Source of the DNA: Cycas panzhihuaensis
Taxonomy: Eukaryota > Cycadophyta
Length of the DNA: 64,000 nucleotides
Reading direction: 5' to 3'
Assembly (NCBI GenBank): GCA_023213395.1
Contig: CM041465.1
Coordinates: forward strand, 110,739,741 to 110,803,740
This document shows positions 46,640 through 58,649 of this stretch, piece after piece. A model generated the notes under the pieces. It had not been told where the DNA came from, did not search any database, and saw nothing but the letters and a program-made list of their open reading frames with translations. Position numbers and translations under genes: made by a program. The stretch's first letter is position 1. Each line of letters starts with the position of its first letter.

Positions 46640-47960
46640 TTTAAAACATAGATGCAAAAGATTACAATTTATTAAATGAAATGGTTGTAACTAAGAAGGA
46701 AGAACAATTGTAACTTAGGATATAAAAGGTTATAACTCATGAAACAAAATGGTTGCTACCTAGGACAGAATGTTTCAACCAAGCAAAAAGGTAAGTTGCA
46801 ACTTGGAGGGAAGTGGTTATAACCTAAACATAAAGCAATTATAACCTAGATACAAAGTGTTATAACTTATATATAAGTGGTTATAACCTAGATGTAAAAT
46901 GGTTGCAACCTAGAAGAAAATTGGTTGTGACTTAGATGAAAGCAATTACAACTTGAATGAAAGTAGTTATAACATAAATAAAAATTGGTTGTAACTCATA
47001 TGCAAGTAATTGCAATCAGGATGAAAAGTTGTTACAACCTAGACACAAAGTGGTTGTAACTTAGATTCAAGTAATTACAACTTAGACATAAAGCAGTTAC
47101 AACTTGGATACAAGAAGTTGTAACTTACATGTAATGTAGTTACAAATTGGATGCAAGTGGTTGCAACCTAGATACAAGGTGGTTACAAATTGTATGCAAG
47201 TGATTGTAACTTATATGCAAGCAATTGCAACTAGGATGTAAAGTAGTTACAACTTAGATGTAAGTAATTACAACTAGAATACAAATTAGTTATAACTTGG
47301 ATGCAAGTGGTTGTAACTTATACACAAAGTGGTTACAACTTAGATGTAAGAAATTACAACTAAGACATAAATTATTTGCAACTAGGATGTAAGTGATTGC
47401 AATTAGGATGCAAGTTAATTGCAACTTAGACAAAAGTAGTTACGACCTAGAAGTAAATTAGTTATAACTTGGACATAAATGGTTGTAACTTAGATGCAAG
47501 TTGGTTGCAACTTAGATGTAAGTAGTTATAACTTGGATGAAAAGGGTTGAAACCAAGAAGGTAAATTAGTTACAACTTGAATATAATCAATTATAACTTG
47601 TATGTAATAGTTTGCAACTTGAACATAAAAAGTCATAATCTAAGAGATAAATTGAGTGTAACTTAGATGCAACTTATTGTAATTAGAACTTAATTTAAGA
47701 GGCAAAATGGCAAGTAGGGAGGTGAAACAATTGTGACTAAGACATAAGAAAGGCGAAAAGGTTGTAACTTAAATGAAGGTTATAGTTAAAGAAGGAAGAA
47801 GGTTGTAATATAAGACATAGAAGATTGCAACCTTGGTCAGAAATAGTTATAATTCAAACATAAGAGATTATATGATTAGTAATTGATTTATGAAGAATGG
47901 TAGAGTCGTAATATAGAATGTAGAAAAACTAGGTGCAATTAGAGCAACTAAGAGAAGTGA
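46640..47960 (+). repeat. 21-22-bp tandem repeat built on GTTGCAAC-type palindromes
   Basis: About 50-60 degenerate units, each opening with GTT(G/A)(C/T)AAC and continuing like TTAGATGCAAGTG. Measured distances between successive TT(G/A)(C/T)AAC cores from 46685 to 46967 are 23, 22, 23, 20, 23, 21, 22, 21, 21, 22, 22, 21 and 21. Further on, 21 and 22 often alternate. The array decays after about 47700. It lies directly after integrase. No continuous reading frame is kept across it. Confidence 0.85.
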
Positions 47961-48419
47961 AGATGCAACTTAAAAGGAATGCAGTCAGTTGTAATAGAAG
48001 GAAAAGATTATTCCAGATATAATCAAGGCGTAGTAAGAAATAACACTTAGAATTTTAGAAAAGTGTTATAAAAATTCTATGAAAAGAAATATGATGACAT
48101 CAAATTAAGAAAAACCAAAATTAAAGTAAGGGATATTTAATTAATGATGGCAGTGATAAATTAATAAAAATCAATGGCAATTTGATTGATGCACATACCA
48201 AGACAATCCAGAATATAAATATGATAATAGATGGACAACATACACTGGAGGGAAGAAAAGGTAGTGCATTGGGGTTATAACTAAGTTATTATAATAATGA
48301 TTTCAAGTCACAATGGTTTTGCATGGTTGAGCAAGATACAAGATGGTAAGGTTGAAGACAAAAAATAGGGAAGTCTTAGGAAAATTTGTAGAAGATCAAG
48401 ATGAAGAAGACTGAATAAA
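47961..48419 (+). other. Spacer between repeat array and extra ORF of G2
   Basis: AT-rich, with scattered reading-frame fragments only. It may include the eroded start of the extra ORF, but no start codon or motif is recognisable. Confidence 0.3.
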
Positions 48420-50040
48420 TTTATATTAATCTTTAAGAAATAGATGATGATATAATTAGGCACGCATGGTGGAACATGCCTAAGGAGGATGAGAGAAAAG
48501 TTAAATTGATAGAGGTAGGATTTACATAATTTATGTAAATTGGGTTATTTACAATGGCTATAAAACTCATGATAAAATTGATTCAATTAGTAGCTCATCA
48601 ACCATGTCTTTTAGATACTTTAAGAAAGGCCATTACATAAATTTAAGGGTTACTAGATTCTAGTGAAGAAGTACCTAGAGATAAAAGAATTCTATAAGAG
48701 TAAGTAACAAAGTAGTTAGGTGCACAAATAATAGATGTTTCTTCATATGGTATTTGCATCACTGGCATTACAGATGACTTGACATACTGAATGGCCCATT
48801 TCCTCCTAACTAGAGTGATATTAAGCTAGAGAAACTTGCTTATACCCATAGAAATAAGATTAACACTTCTGTAGGTAGCAAAAAGAGATAAGATCAATTG
48901 GGTATCATTTCTTTTAGGTAGATTTTTAGATAAATTAATTAATATTAAGGATAAACCTCAGTTAGCAGTCTTTTATAATCAAATCATATTCTAAGGATTA
49001 TTATATTCTTAGTTTCCTGAGTTGGAGTTACTTACAACAAAGCTAGAATAATTAATAATAAATGGATTGATTAATCACTTTAGGGAGAAGGGAGATATTT
49101 GGTAAGGAGAGATTTAAGAAAAAATAAAGAAATTATTCTTAAAAAAAGTTCAATCTAGTAACCTTCAGTTGACATCAATAGAGAAAAAGAAGGGGAAACA
49201 ACAGTGGGAAGAGATGACCTCACCAGCCAATAAATAGAAGGAGAATAAGAAATAGAAAAGTAAAGAGGAGAAGAATAAGGAGGAAATTAACAAAGAGAGA
49301 TAGAAGGAAGGGAATATGTTAGTAAAGAAGGAAGCAAAAGAGCACCAATTGACCCTGCGACCTGAAAAAATTATAAATATTTAAGAGGAAAGGAGGAAGA
49401 GAAGAGTTATTACATAGAAAGCAAAAAAAAGAAATTTTAGAAATCCTGAATAGTTAACTAGGTGAGGTGAGCTTTGATTACAATAATGAAGAATTGACAG
49501 AGGAAGGGATTGGTTTAATTGAGTGTCAGCCACATAATATGGTACCCTAGAAGATCTCATTCTTGGCTAAAGTTATTCGACATTTGGTTAATGAGTTAAA
49601 ATTCTAGAATAAAAGACCATCCAGACTTGTAAAGAATACAAAAAGTAGAAGACTAGTTAGTTGCTTTTGAGGAAAAACTGGATTTCTTGATTAAGTTTAT
49701 TATGCATTGGGTGGGACACACTTCTTGAGTGGAGAATATGTTAGCAGCTTTTGATGTCTTGTTTAATAAGCAGATTCCACCAGGATTAGAGAAGGTGATT
49801 TGTAATCTGGGAGCTTGGATAATGTACTTGTGGGAAGATGCTAGGTATGCTAGTCACTTTTGGTTAATGATCAACTCCCTGTGAGGGGACCTACTATTTG
49901 TGGAGATAAGAAAAAATAAGTAGGAAGAGAAGATTGAATAGTTACATTTAGGAAAGAAGTCAAAGATAGCTCAATTACAAGCACTATTCAATGTTTTCAT
50001 CCTTATGACCACTGAAAAAAGTAAGGCATAAACCTACCAT
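48420..50040 (+). pseudogene. Extra sense-strand ORF of G2, unknown protein
   Basis: A plus-strand protein can be followed with many TAG stops: KEDERKVKLIEVGFT (48485 on), MAIKLMIKLIQLVAHQPCLL, YGICITGITDDLTY, MAHFLLTRVILS, RDKINWVSFLLGRFLDKLIN and LLTTKLE. A strongly basic and acidic Lys/Glu-rich stretch follows (49180-49440). The C-terminal part reads NKQIPPGLEKVICNLGAWIM, LWEDARYASHFWLMINSL and IAQLQALFNVFILMTTEKS near 49765-50030. The style recalls extra ORFs and 'putative plant transposon protein' regions between pol and the 3' LTR of Tat-like elements. I do not recognise a defined domain. Confidence 0.5.
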
Positions 50041-50179
50041 GTACTATCTATAGGCCTGATCTACAATGGATTCATACAGAAATAGAGAAGATCATAAAGG
50101 ACCAAGAAAATTTATCTATTTATGTACTATTTTAATTATAAAATTTTAATGCTTACAAGTAGAAATACTTGTAAGTTTT

Positions 50180-50720
50180 GTAATAGGGGAGATGTGTGCA
50201 GCCATATTACTTTCAACCCAATTAACATAATTGAATGGTTGCAACCAACTTAAGCCATAGATAAATATAAATGTAATAAGAAAACATTTGGAAAGTAGTC
50301 TCTTTAGTTTTTGGGTTGTAGTTATTTTGACTACTATTTGCATAGAATGTAGTCATCCATATTCTATACCTTGATGTATTGGTTCTGACTCCTATATGTA
50401 CTGTTCCAGGTTATCTCTAGTTGTGACAAAACTAGAGCAACCTGTCATAATGTAATGATAATGGTTCTTATCCTCCCAGTATCATGTCTTTAAATCTTAA
50501 TGAATATTTAGTATTTTTGTTATTCTTGTACCTGCTTCTATATGTGTTTAAATATAATAGAATACACCTCTCTCCTTCATTTAAGTAAAACCTAAAAGAT
50601 TGAAAGAATAGGAGGAAAGGAGTCCCTAGTAAGGACACAAGAAACATTGCCAGCATAATCCCAAACTCAAAATTCCTTGATCTGATTATGTAGACTAGTG
50701 GATTCAATCACCCCCTCAGA
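50180..50720 (+). repeat. PPT-like tract and probable 3' LTR of G2
   Basis: A purine tract ATAGGGGAGATG (50183-50194) is followed by TGTGCAGCCATATTAC at 50195, the expected PPT-LTR junction. The body has an AT-rich core (ATAAATATAAATG near 50263). The right end is not defined, and no partner LTR is visible because the 5' side of G2 is missing. The limit at 50720 is a guess. Confidence 0.4.
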
Positions 50721-53282
50721 TCCTAGCCTTTCATTACTTCATTCACATAGTCATTAAATGACATAATCAAATGGATACTCCTACTTAGGAGTTGAAAAAG
50801 GTGGTCCTTTTGGTTCTCTTAAGCCTCTTTTCTCTTAGTCTAGACTCGAAATGAAAGAAACATACCACTTGTTGTGAGATATTTGGTTTAGGTCCAACCA
50901 AAGCATGCTAGGAGGTACCCTATTTAGAGAAGATTTTAAGAGGATGGGCTTAAGCCCCTTCAAAAATTAGCCCTTGGTTACTTACAGACTACATAAAACC
51001 ACCCACTAATGTAGCTAAGGGGCTAGTGAACCTGAAATCTTATGAAATATTATCTAAAGTTTTTGATATTACAAAAATAATTTAAAATAACATAAAGCTA
51101 TTTAAAATCTACCCATTTTAATAAAGAATAGGGTTATATAAAGATTTAAAAATTAAATCAAGGGGGCTAATGGCTTGAATTCATAATAAACTTCAAATAT
51201 AATTTAATTTCATTGATCTAAAGTTGATCTTAATGATAAAATATAAGAATATAAGAAATTTTGAGATAAAACCAACCATGGAGGTTACGTGGCCTGCGCA
51301 CGATGATGTGCAGCTTGTGGTATGAATTTGAAGCTTATAATGCAATTAAATATTTAGAGCTTTGATATGAGATTGATAGGGGGGTATGTAAAGGTCAAAT
51401 GAAGCTAAAAGAGGAAAATGTAAATAAAAACAAGCTCAAAATAAGTGACAAAATGCTACAGACTATGTAGAGCTTATATGAGGAAAACTACCCAAAAATA
51501 GACTTTAAACAACAAAAAACTCATTCAGATGGACTCCAACAGATTGAGAATAAGGTTGGATAACTAATAGAGAGGGAAATACTACTCTATCAAGTGGATT
51601 TATCTAGATCTAGGGTTGAAATGGCCTGAAAATGGGTTATTTCCATCATTATTTGATAAAAAATAGATATTTGAGAAAGTATGACTACACATGGACTAAA
51701 TATTTGTAGTTTGGGGCTAATACACACTAATAATAACCTGCATTCCATATTAATTCTATAGTCTACACCAATAACTATGGGCAAAATAAAGAAATGAGTG
51801 AAAATAGGGTGTCCTTATGAGGGAATAGGCCTTTATTTTCCATTATTTTCTTAAAAATCTTCAAGTCAGAGCATAAACTAGCTTTGGTACCATGATGAAA
51901 ACCTTCCAATATCTAGAAATCATGTGCTATTAAATGAATATCAAGCTATACTATCAAAATAATATAATGAACATGCAAGAACATGAGTATAACTAAGATA
52001 ATTAATAGTCACGAGTGAATTAGTCAATACGTGAGGCTCCAAAATGGTAGAGCTTCTATACATACTTAAAAATTATACACAAATGAATAGTTCAAGTCTT
52101 AATTTATAAGCATCCCATCAAGATTTTAATGAATACAATTGGTCAACTAAGCAGCACATTCAATGAAATTGATATGATTATTAAACATGATTAATGTACA
52201 TTGAGGGTTGCATAAAGTATATATTATACATAAAATTAATATATATTACAAAGAAATGAGGGTGTTATTATAACACTTTAACATAAGAGAGATTTGTAGG
52301 ACATTTATCATAAACGTACCCATAAAAACTATACAGAGCTCTTCAATAATAAAAAAAGTCTTCTCCTTGTAGGTGGGTTAGGGAAGGGCCCTTCTTAGGT
52401 TGTATCAACTAGGAATGATAGGTATCATTTTTGGAATAAGGGGTATTTACATGGGTGATGGATCAATTAATGGTTATTAGGATAAGGAGTCTACTTCAAC
52501 TTCCTTTACTACTTGAGCACGAGTTATAGTAAATAACTAACTAGAGTCAAGCTTTTAGATTATTCTTTTGCCTTTGGCATTATCATATTGGATAACTTCA
52601 ATGGATGCATGATCCTTGGAAGAAAGACATGTTGGTTTAGATTGGGATTTGTCTTTGGATTGGTTTGATGGTGAATTAGGTAGTTATCTTCTTTGAGGGC
52701 AGTCTTCCCTTTCCTCATTGGGTTTATGCTTGAACTTGAGGCTGAGATGTTTCATAATTTAGAAAAGGGTCCTAATAAATTGACTACTCTAAATTAGGTT
52801 TACATATAAACTAAGGTGGAGGATTCCATAGTAGTACCTACTAAGGATGTTAGGTCCAATAATGAGTATTATCATGAGTGTAATTACCATGAATATAACA
52901 CACCTTATTTTGAGGGGCTATGAGTTCTTCCTCTCTTGAGGGGGAACATGGTTACTACCCTTAGTATAAGGTGAGTTGTACATTACTTAGTGAAATAGGC
53001 TATACCTATATGAGGGAATAGGCATTTATAATTAGCTTTGAGCTAGTTATAGTTTGAGGTCCTACACCACTTACTTGAATAAGTAAACTACAAAGGTAAG
53101 GAAGTCTATGGTCTTATTGGTGTTGTTGACTTGGAACTTAGGAGCATATGGTTAAGGCCTTTGGTCATGTAATGTCAAGGGTACCTTATATTATGGGGGA
53201 ATTTTATTTAAGTTTTTTAAATCTACCTAGACCTTGATGTATTCTAAATTAAGGTAGTTAATAGTTAGAGATACCTTACTCT
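50721..53282. other. Largely unexplained AT-rich stretch
   Basis: No domain is firmly recognised. From about 52540 to 53250 the plus strand keeps coding-like texture. At about 52860-52920 it reads NNEYYHECNYHEYNTPYFEG, which recalls the His/Cys-rich end of some gypsy Gag proteins, but the Cys residues are mostly absent. The left part (50721-52500) is AT-rich, with only short open frames. Confidence 0.3.
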
Positions 53283-56200
53283 TGAGGGTATTAAACTTTG
53301 TCTCACTAACTATAGGAGCTAGGGGCTAAGAGGTAGAAAGAGGATAAGGAAGAGAGATACAACCCCAAAGGGGCGTCGATGCATTGGAATGCAGGTTTAA
53401 GGACCCACAACTGAGCTTGGACCTTTAACTTCCTGAACTTTGATTGATCTAGAAGGAGAGGTGATATGGAATGGGGGTGAGAGGGTATTGGGTGTCCTTA
53501 GGTATTGAGTAGTCATAGAAGAGCTCTCCTTCCCTTATTTATAGGGAGAGGAATGGAAGGACCTTGGAGAAGAATGGGATTTGATGTATATAAGAGACAA
53601 GCTTGAGGGAATAAGGCTCTAGGGTTGTCTCCTCTACCACCTAAAGGGTTTGCCTTTAGGGATGATTTTAGTGTAAAGTTTCTATCTTTCTTGATTATGT
53701 AATAGGGACTAGAGTTATTTCTTATTCTAAAAATATAATAATTTATGTAAAATAGGAAAAAAGGGGTTTGGGGACTGAAGTCTTTGCTTTAAGAATATAT
53801 GTGAACTATATACACTTGCTTTCTAATCTTACTCTTTTCATTTTCACTTAATGAAATTAGTTTAATGAAGTAAAGGAAGGAAAAAGAATAAATGATTAAT
53901 ATAACTCTGTATTTCCAATACTTGCCTTGAAACAAAAGAAAATACATACATGCATATGTGCAAGACATGAGTAAGTATGCAAAATAAAAAAGAAATGATA
54001 TTTCTAAATGGAACCAACTTTCCTTAATCTTTTCTTTCCTTTATAAAGAGAAGGTGCACTTATTTATACCATATCCCTTAATGCATGCACGTATAAAACA
54101 TAGGAAGGGAGAAGGAGAAACTTTCTTTTGATGCAAAAAGGAGGGTTCAACCTAGTCTTTTTTTTTTGCTTTCCACCTTACAAATACACACGCATATATA
54201 GGGGAGAATGGGGAAGGTCTCTTTTCGAAAGGGAGCACAAAGGAAAGTGAAAATATATATATGTACAGATATTTCATTTATCTTTCCTACAAGTGTAAAT
54301 ATATGAAAAGAAAGCTCCTATCTACATGCATGTGTACATATATTTCTCTTTGGGAAAGGGGGATAAAGTGATGAAGTGGGGAAGGTTTGGAAGAGGCACA
54401 CTAAGAAACACGATGGTTGGTGAGGTAGCACACTCTTTCTTTTCATGTCTCCCTTGTTGGTAACTTCATATCCTAAATCTTAACGAGTGTCACAGATGAA
54501 GATGTGAAAGAGGGATTCCTTACCTTCACTAAAATATTTGTAAAGTAAAAGAATTTGAAAATGGAATTATTCAAAAGAAATAAGAAAAGTAAATTGAAAG
54601 GGGAGAATAGTACCTTTTTGTTATGACACAACCTTGCTTGCCTAGGAGGATGTCTTATCTTATGCACTAATAAACCCTTACAAGTAACAAATGCATGTAT
54701 ATATATATATATGGTTGTGTGTGTGTGCTTCATCAAGGTGGGAATAAAAGTTTACTTCATATGACAAAGGGAAAAAAAAAAATAACAACAATCAATATGT
54801 TACTTTCCTTACACACATTAGTATTCTTATGTAATCATGAAGGAAAAAGGGGGGTTAACAGAAGGAGAAGATGATAGCCTCAGGATGGCTAGCTCCTATG
54901 GATGAAGCACCTCCTAGATGGTTAGATTTTATATGAGTGGAATAAGTGGCAACAAATGGTTTAAGAGAAATTAGTATAAGGGTTTGAAGGAGGTCACAAA
55001 TATCACAAAAGCTGTAAATGTTGCAAAACCTATAAAAGCTATAAGATTGTAAGAAGAGGTAATAAAGACGATAAAAATGGTTAGCAGAGCAAAGTGTGTA
55101 TATGGTAAAAATGAGGTAAATATTGCAAATATTATAATGTTAGTAATATACGTAAAGACACACCCTACAAGATTTACTAGTATGTGTAGTGGGTATGGTG
55201 TAAAAGAAGTTTGAGAAGTGAGGGTTACCCTAAGAGAAGTGGCTTTAGGAGATAGAACTCTAGTCATATGTGCTTCTCTTACCTTCCCAAAAATATCCCA
55301 AGACCTGGCCTACTATTGGCTAGTAGAAACCTAGGAGGAAAATATATACCAAAATGTATGCAAAGGAAGGTAATAAAAAATACATCATACCTAAGGGAAA
55401 AAAAACAATGGAAAGAAACCTACTTTCAACTATGAAACTTACTCAAATCCAAAGTTACATTACAACTAAGAGGGATAGTAACCAAAACTTTCTTCTCGTG
55501 GTGAAGTTGGCCCATTTAGAGAAGAGAAGTGCTTTGAATCCCAAAGAACCAGACATTGCTACCTCATTGGGCTTAAAGAGGGAGTTATCTCATTGAAAAG
55601 ATGCTTAATTCAGACCTATTAGCTAGGATTTTTACCTCTACTATGCTTAGAGCAAGAGGAAGAAGAAGAAGATAGGAGAAAACAACTATTTTTTTACTAT
55701 AAGATTGTAAGAATGTATTCAAAAATTAGGTTTTAGATCCCAATCAGAGTTTTAGAGGCATCAAGCCTTAGTTTGGGTGGGAAAAGCTTATTAGCCACAT
55801 GTTAGATTCATAATAAATGCAAATTTAGCTATTTTCTACCATGGCAGCAAATAGACAGTCGCACCATAGTAAAGTTCACAATACCATAAACTTTGGCACA
55901 ATACCAAATACTTTGACACGGGGTAGAGAAATACAAAAGCAAAAAATAAAAATAGCCTAAAATAACATAAAGGGACTAGATAAGGGGTATAAAAATAGAA
56001 ATCAAAGGGCTAGAAGGGCCCTTCAGGGGCTCTAGGCAGTGGTTAGACTCCCAGATATGTGAAGAGATGAGGGCCAAGCATCAACATTGATGTAAAAGTT
56101 GTTAACGAGCAAGCAAGTTAAGAACCCAACCCAAGGACTCATACAACAAGATGGAAATGAGGCTAGATGGGTTGCAGAAACTCAAGGATGGCTATAGGCT

Positions 56201-56454
56201 CTAGGGAGGTACTTTTGGGAGCTATATAATGCCATAAGATCATGGTCCTAGTCATCATAAGCTAAGATACAAGCACAAGTAAGAACTAGACAAGTAAACC
56301 GGGCAACAAAATAAGGTGTGTAATCATAGCATACTACTAAAACCACAAATGAACCTCAGTGAGTCATAAAAGTAGACAAGGTGAAGGATAGTAATATATA
56401 CCTATGCTTATCTAAGAGATGTCACTTTTGCCTATTCCTGCTAGCTAGAAAACA
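53283..56454 (-). repeat. 3' LTR of Tat-like element E4 (about 3.2 kb)
   Basis: Aligns with the other three long LTRs: the GATGCATTGGAATGCAGG region near 53375 matches 15577, the palindromic array lies at 55848-55920, and the right end GCTAGCTAGAAAACA matches GGTAGCCAGGAAACA of E2. The left boundary is approximate. Internal element sequence follows on the right, so this is the 3' LTR of a minus-strand element. The PPT beside it is eroded (minus strand AATAGGGTAA). Confidence 0.7.
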
Positions 56455-56940
56455 TTACCCTATTTATAGTAGAACCTCGTCGCTTGGAAACATCAGACGA
56501 TGGTGAATGCTGTTAAAATAAAACAAGTCAGTAACATCTGCCTATGCTAATATGTCATCATCCAAGGTAAGTAGAAAATGACACAATGGATTACATAGGT
56601 AGGGAAATACATCTAGAGGAGGATATGGAGGCATGACCTACTCCATCCTTAAGGTATGGAGCCCTAGGCCCAAAATACGTATAAAGTAGAGACGAGGTGG
56701 CATGGGGGTTGCCTATACGATGCCTGCAAGTGTAATATAAAGAAGAGAAAGGATAGGGGTTTGCCCCATGGCCTACATATGCACTGCAAATATTATATAG
56801 AGTGTAAAAAGGGAAATATATGAATGCAAGCTAAAAAACTATAAGTATGAAGTGTAAGTGAATAAAAGATCATGCCATAGGTGGTACAAGAATGAAGTAA
56901 ATAAATAAACCTATGGTCACTATAGTTTAACCTCATTAGT
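56455..56940 (-). other. E4 region between LTR and second RNase H
   Basis: No protein is supported. AT-rich sequence that probably contains the eroded PPT at its left edge and the 3' untranslated end of the element. Confidence 0.35.
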
Positions 56941-57450
56941 GGCCTACATTTTGAGGTGCCAAAGAAGGTCAATGATGCAAATTCCTCAGGGAAAGAGGGT
57001 CAATCTACGAACTTGATGACAGATTACCTAAAGAGAGGAGGTGACACTCCAAAATATGATAAACAAGGCTGTCAATCTTAGCATTCTGGTCTTGAGGGAT
57101 ATATCAGATATCCATAGAGGAAAAGGAGGATAACAATGACTTGACAGTTGAGGCGAGGGACCTCAATCATGGGCAACGAACCTGGTGAACCTCGGTTAGT
57201 TATGACATAATAATTTAAGAGCCATAATGGAGGATAACGACACTATGGCGGAAGTGTAATATGTTGATGAGGACTTTAATAATGGCTATGTACTTAGCTT
57301 TGTTATTTGTAGCCTTGAGCAGGTAGACTCTAGAATATATATAATCATTCCCAGAGGGGTCATAAAAGATCCACATGGCTATAGAGGGTTTAAGGTTATT
57401 GTGACTACCACCATTACTGAAAATAAAGAGAGCCATAATGAGAGAGTAGA
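56941..57450 (-). pseudogene. Second RNase H-like domain of E4
   Basis: On the minus strand 57436-57215 is open and reads MALFIFSNGGSHNN, then WIFYDPSGN, YLLKATNNKAKYIAIIKVL and VVILHYGS. Past a stop it continues with LTEVHQVRCP, LRSLASTVKSLL and YIPQDQNA. This is the pattern of the archaeal-type RNase H carried by Tat-lineage elements as a second RNase H (D-G-G/S start, NN-x-AEY, DS-x-L, I-P-R-x-x-N-x-x-A-D). All three catalytic acids seem lost: NGG, AKY and YGS replace the expected Asp, Glu and Asp. It lies 3' of integrase and of the antisense ORF, next to the LTR. No such domain lies between RNase H and integrase of this element. Confidence 0.6.
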
Positions 57451-58649
57451 AACTTAGATTAGTTTACAAAAAAAATAGTTAGTAGCTACAAAGATAGAAA
57501 GGGTGGTGATAGGGCTATAATAACTCAAGGTGATTGGATATATCAACCACGAAAGGATAGGAGAGCCCTGAGGGTAAGATACTAGGCTCACAAAGGGCTT
57601 CCCAATGGAAGGGATGAGGGTTACTAAAGAATCATGCTTGTCAATGACCCTGTGGGGGATCACAACAAGCCCAATAGGGACCTAAAATGAGAAGGGGATC
57701 TCATTTGAAGCCTCAAAGGCTCAAATAGATAGCAAAAATAGATCAAGGATGCCAAAATGAGCTAACATAGTATAAACATGAGTGGCTTTTAATGAAGCTT
57801 AAAAATCAAGATAGTAGACCTATAGTGGGGCTAAGGAAACTTGTAATAAATATGCAAAATAGGGTAAGAAATGGAAAACTCAAGGAGAAAAAGGCCTAGG
57901 GCCCTGAAAGGAAAAGGGACAAGGGAAATAAATGGACCCTAAGGGCTGTCCCTTTAGAGGAAATGAAGGCAGTGCCCTGAGAGGCCTTGCGAATAAAAGG
58001 GGGCAATGGGTGAATATAGATTTTATTTTCGAGGTGCTCATAAGATCTAAAGCCCCTTTCTCTTAGTAGCCATATCTTACTATCTTTCACAAGCTTAAAG
58101 TAGGAGATATGACCATCAGATCTTGAAAAAGAGGCAGCTATTAGGACTAAGATGTAGAGATGGTAGCCATCAGACTGGATCCAAAGGATCTTGTCTCTAG
58201 TTTTAGTTTTTGTAATTTAATTTTAATGCTCATTTTAGGGAAATTAAGCCCCATAAGGGCCATAGGGAATCCCTAGATCTAGTTAGAGCCCCAAGGAGGG
58301 GGAGGACTAGGGCATTAGATATCCCTAGTCCTGGTGGACCAAGCTTGGTCCACCAAAACTAATTTCTTGGGTTTTTAGGGCCAACCTCTTACTTTTAGAA
58401 TAGATTGTTGTAGCCCATTAGGATTTCCTGTGGTTCCATGAAGTTTGATGTAGGGCCCACAGAGACCCCAAAAGATTCTAATGATTCATGCAACAATATC
58501 TACAGTACCATAGATATTGATGTGGGATGGAGACCTATTAAGAGAAAAATAAAAAACTTTACTACTTTGATAGGTTAGCCTAGTTTCAACTAACCTAAGC
58601 CATTTAGAGGGGGGATATGACATGATATGTAGGATATGAAAGGCTAACT
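57451..58649 (-). other. E4 segment upstream of second RNase H, with U3-like palindromes
   Basis: The minus strand at 58090-57454 has partly open frames (for example 58090-57896) that may be the N-terminal part of the RNase H protein, but no motif is recognised. From 58200 to 58649 the sequence matches 1-538 of E1, including the CCATGAAG/GTACCATAG palindromic words at 58430-58520. Confidence 0.4.

Larger units (their letters stand above)
42386..50720 (+). mobile_element. Gag-less Ty3/gypsy element G2 with 3' repeats and an extra ORF
   Basis: Order on the plus strand: protease, linker, RT, RNase H, integrase, 21-22-bp tandem repeats, an extra sense ORF, a PPT-like tract and a probable 3' LTR from 50195. 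Gag and the 5' LTR are missing; protease begins at the edge of block B. The hypervariable repeat-bearing 3' region is typical of Tat/Ogre-like elements, but the RT and RNase H sequences do not let me fix the clade. Confidence 0.65.

Noticed and set aside
46640-47960. CRISPR array
   Set aside because: Units are contiguous, degenerate and of 21-22 bp with no unique spacers, and the context is a plant retrotransposon.
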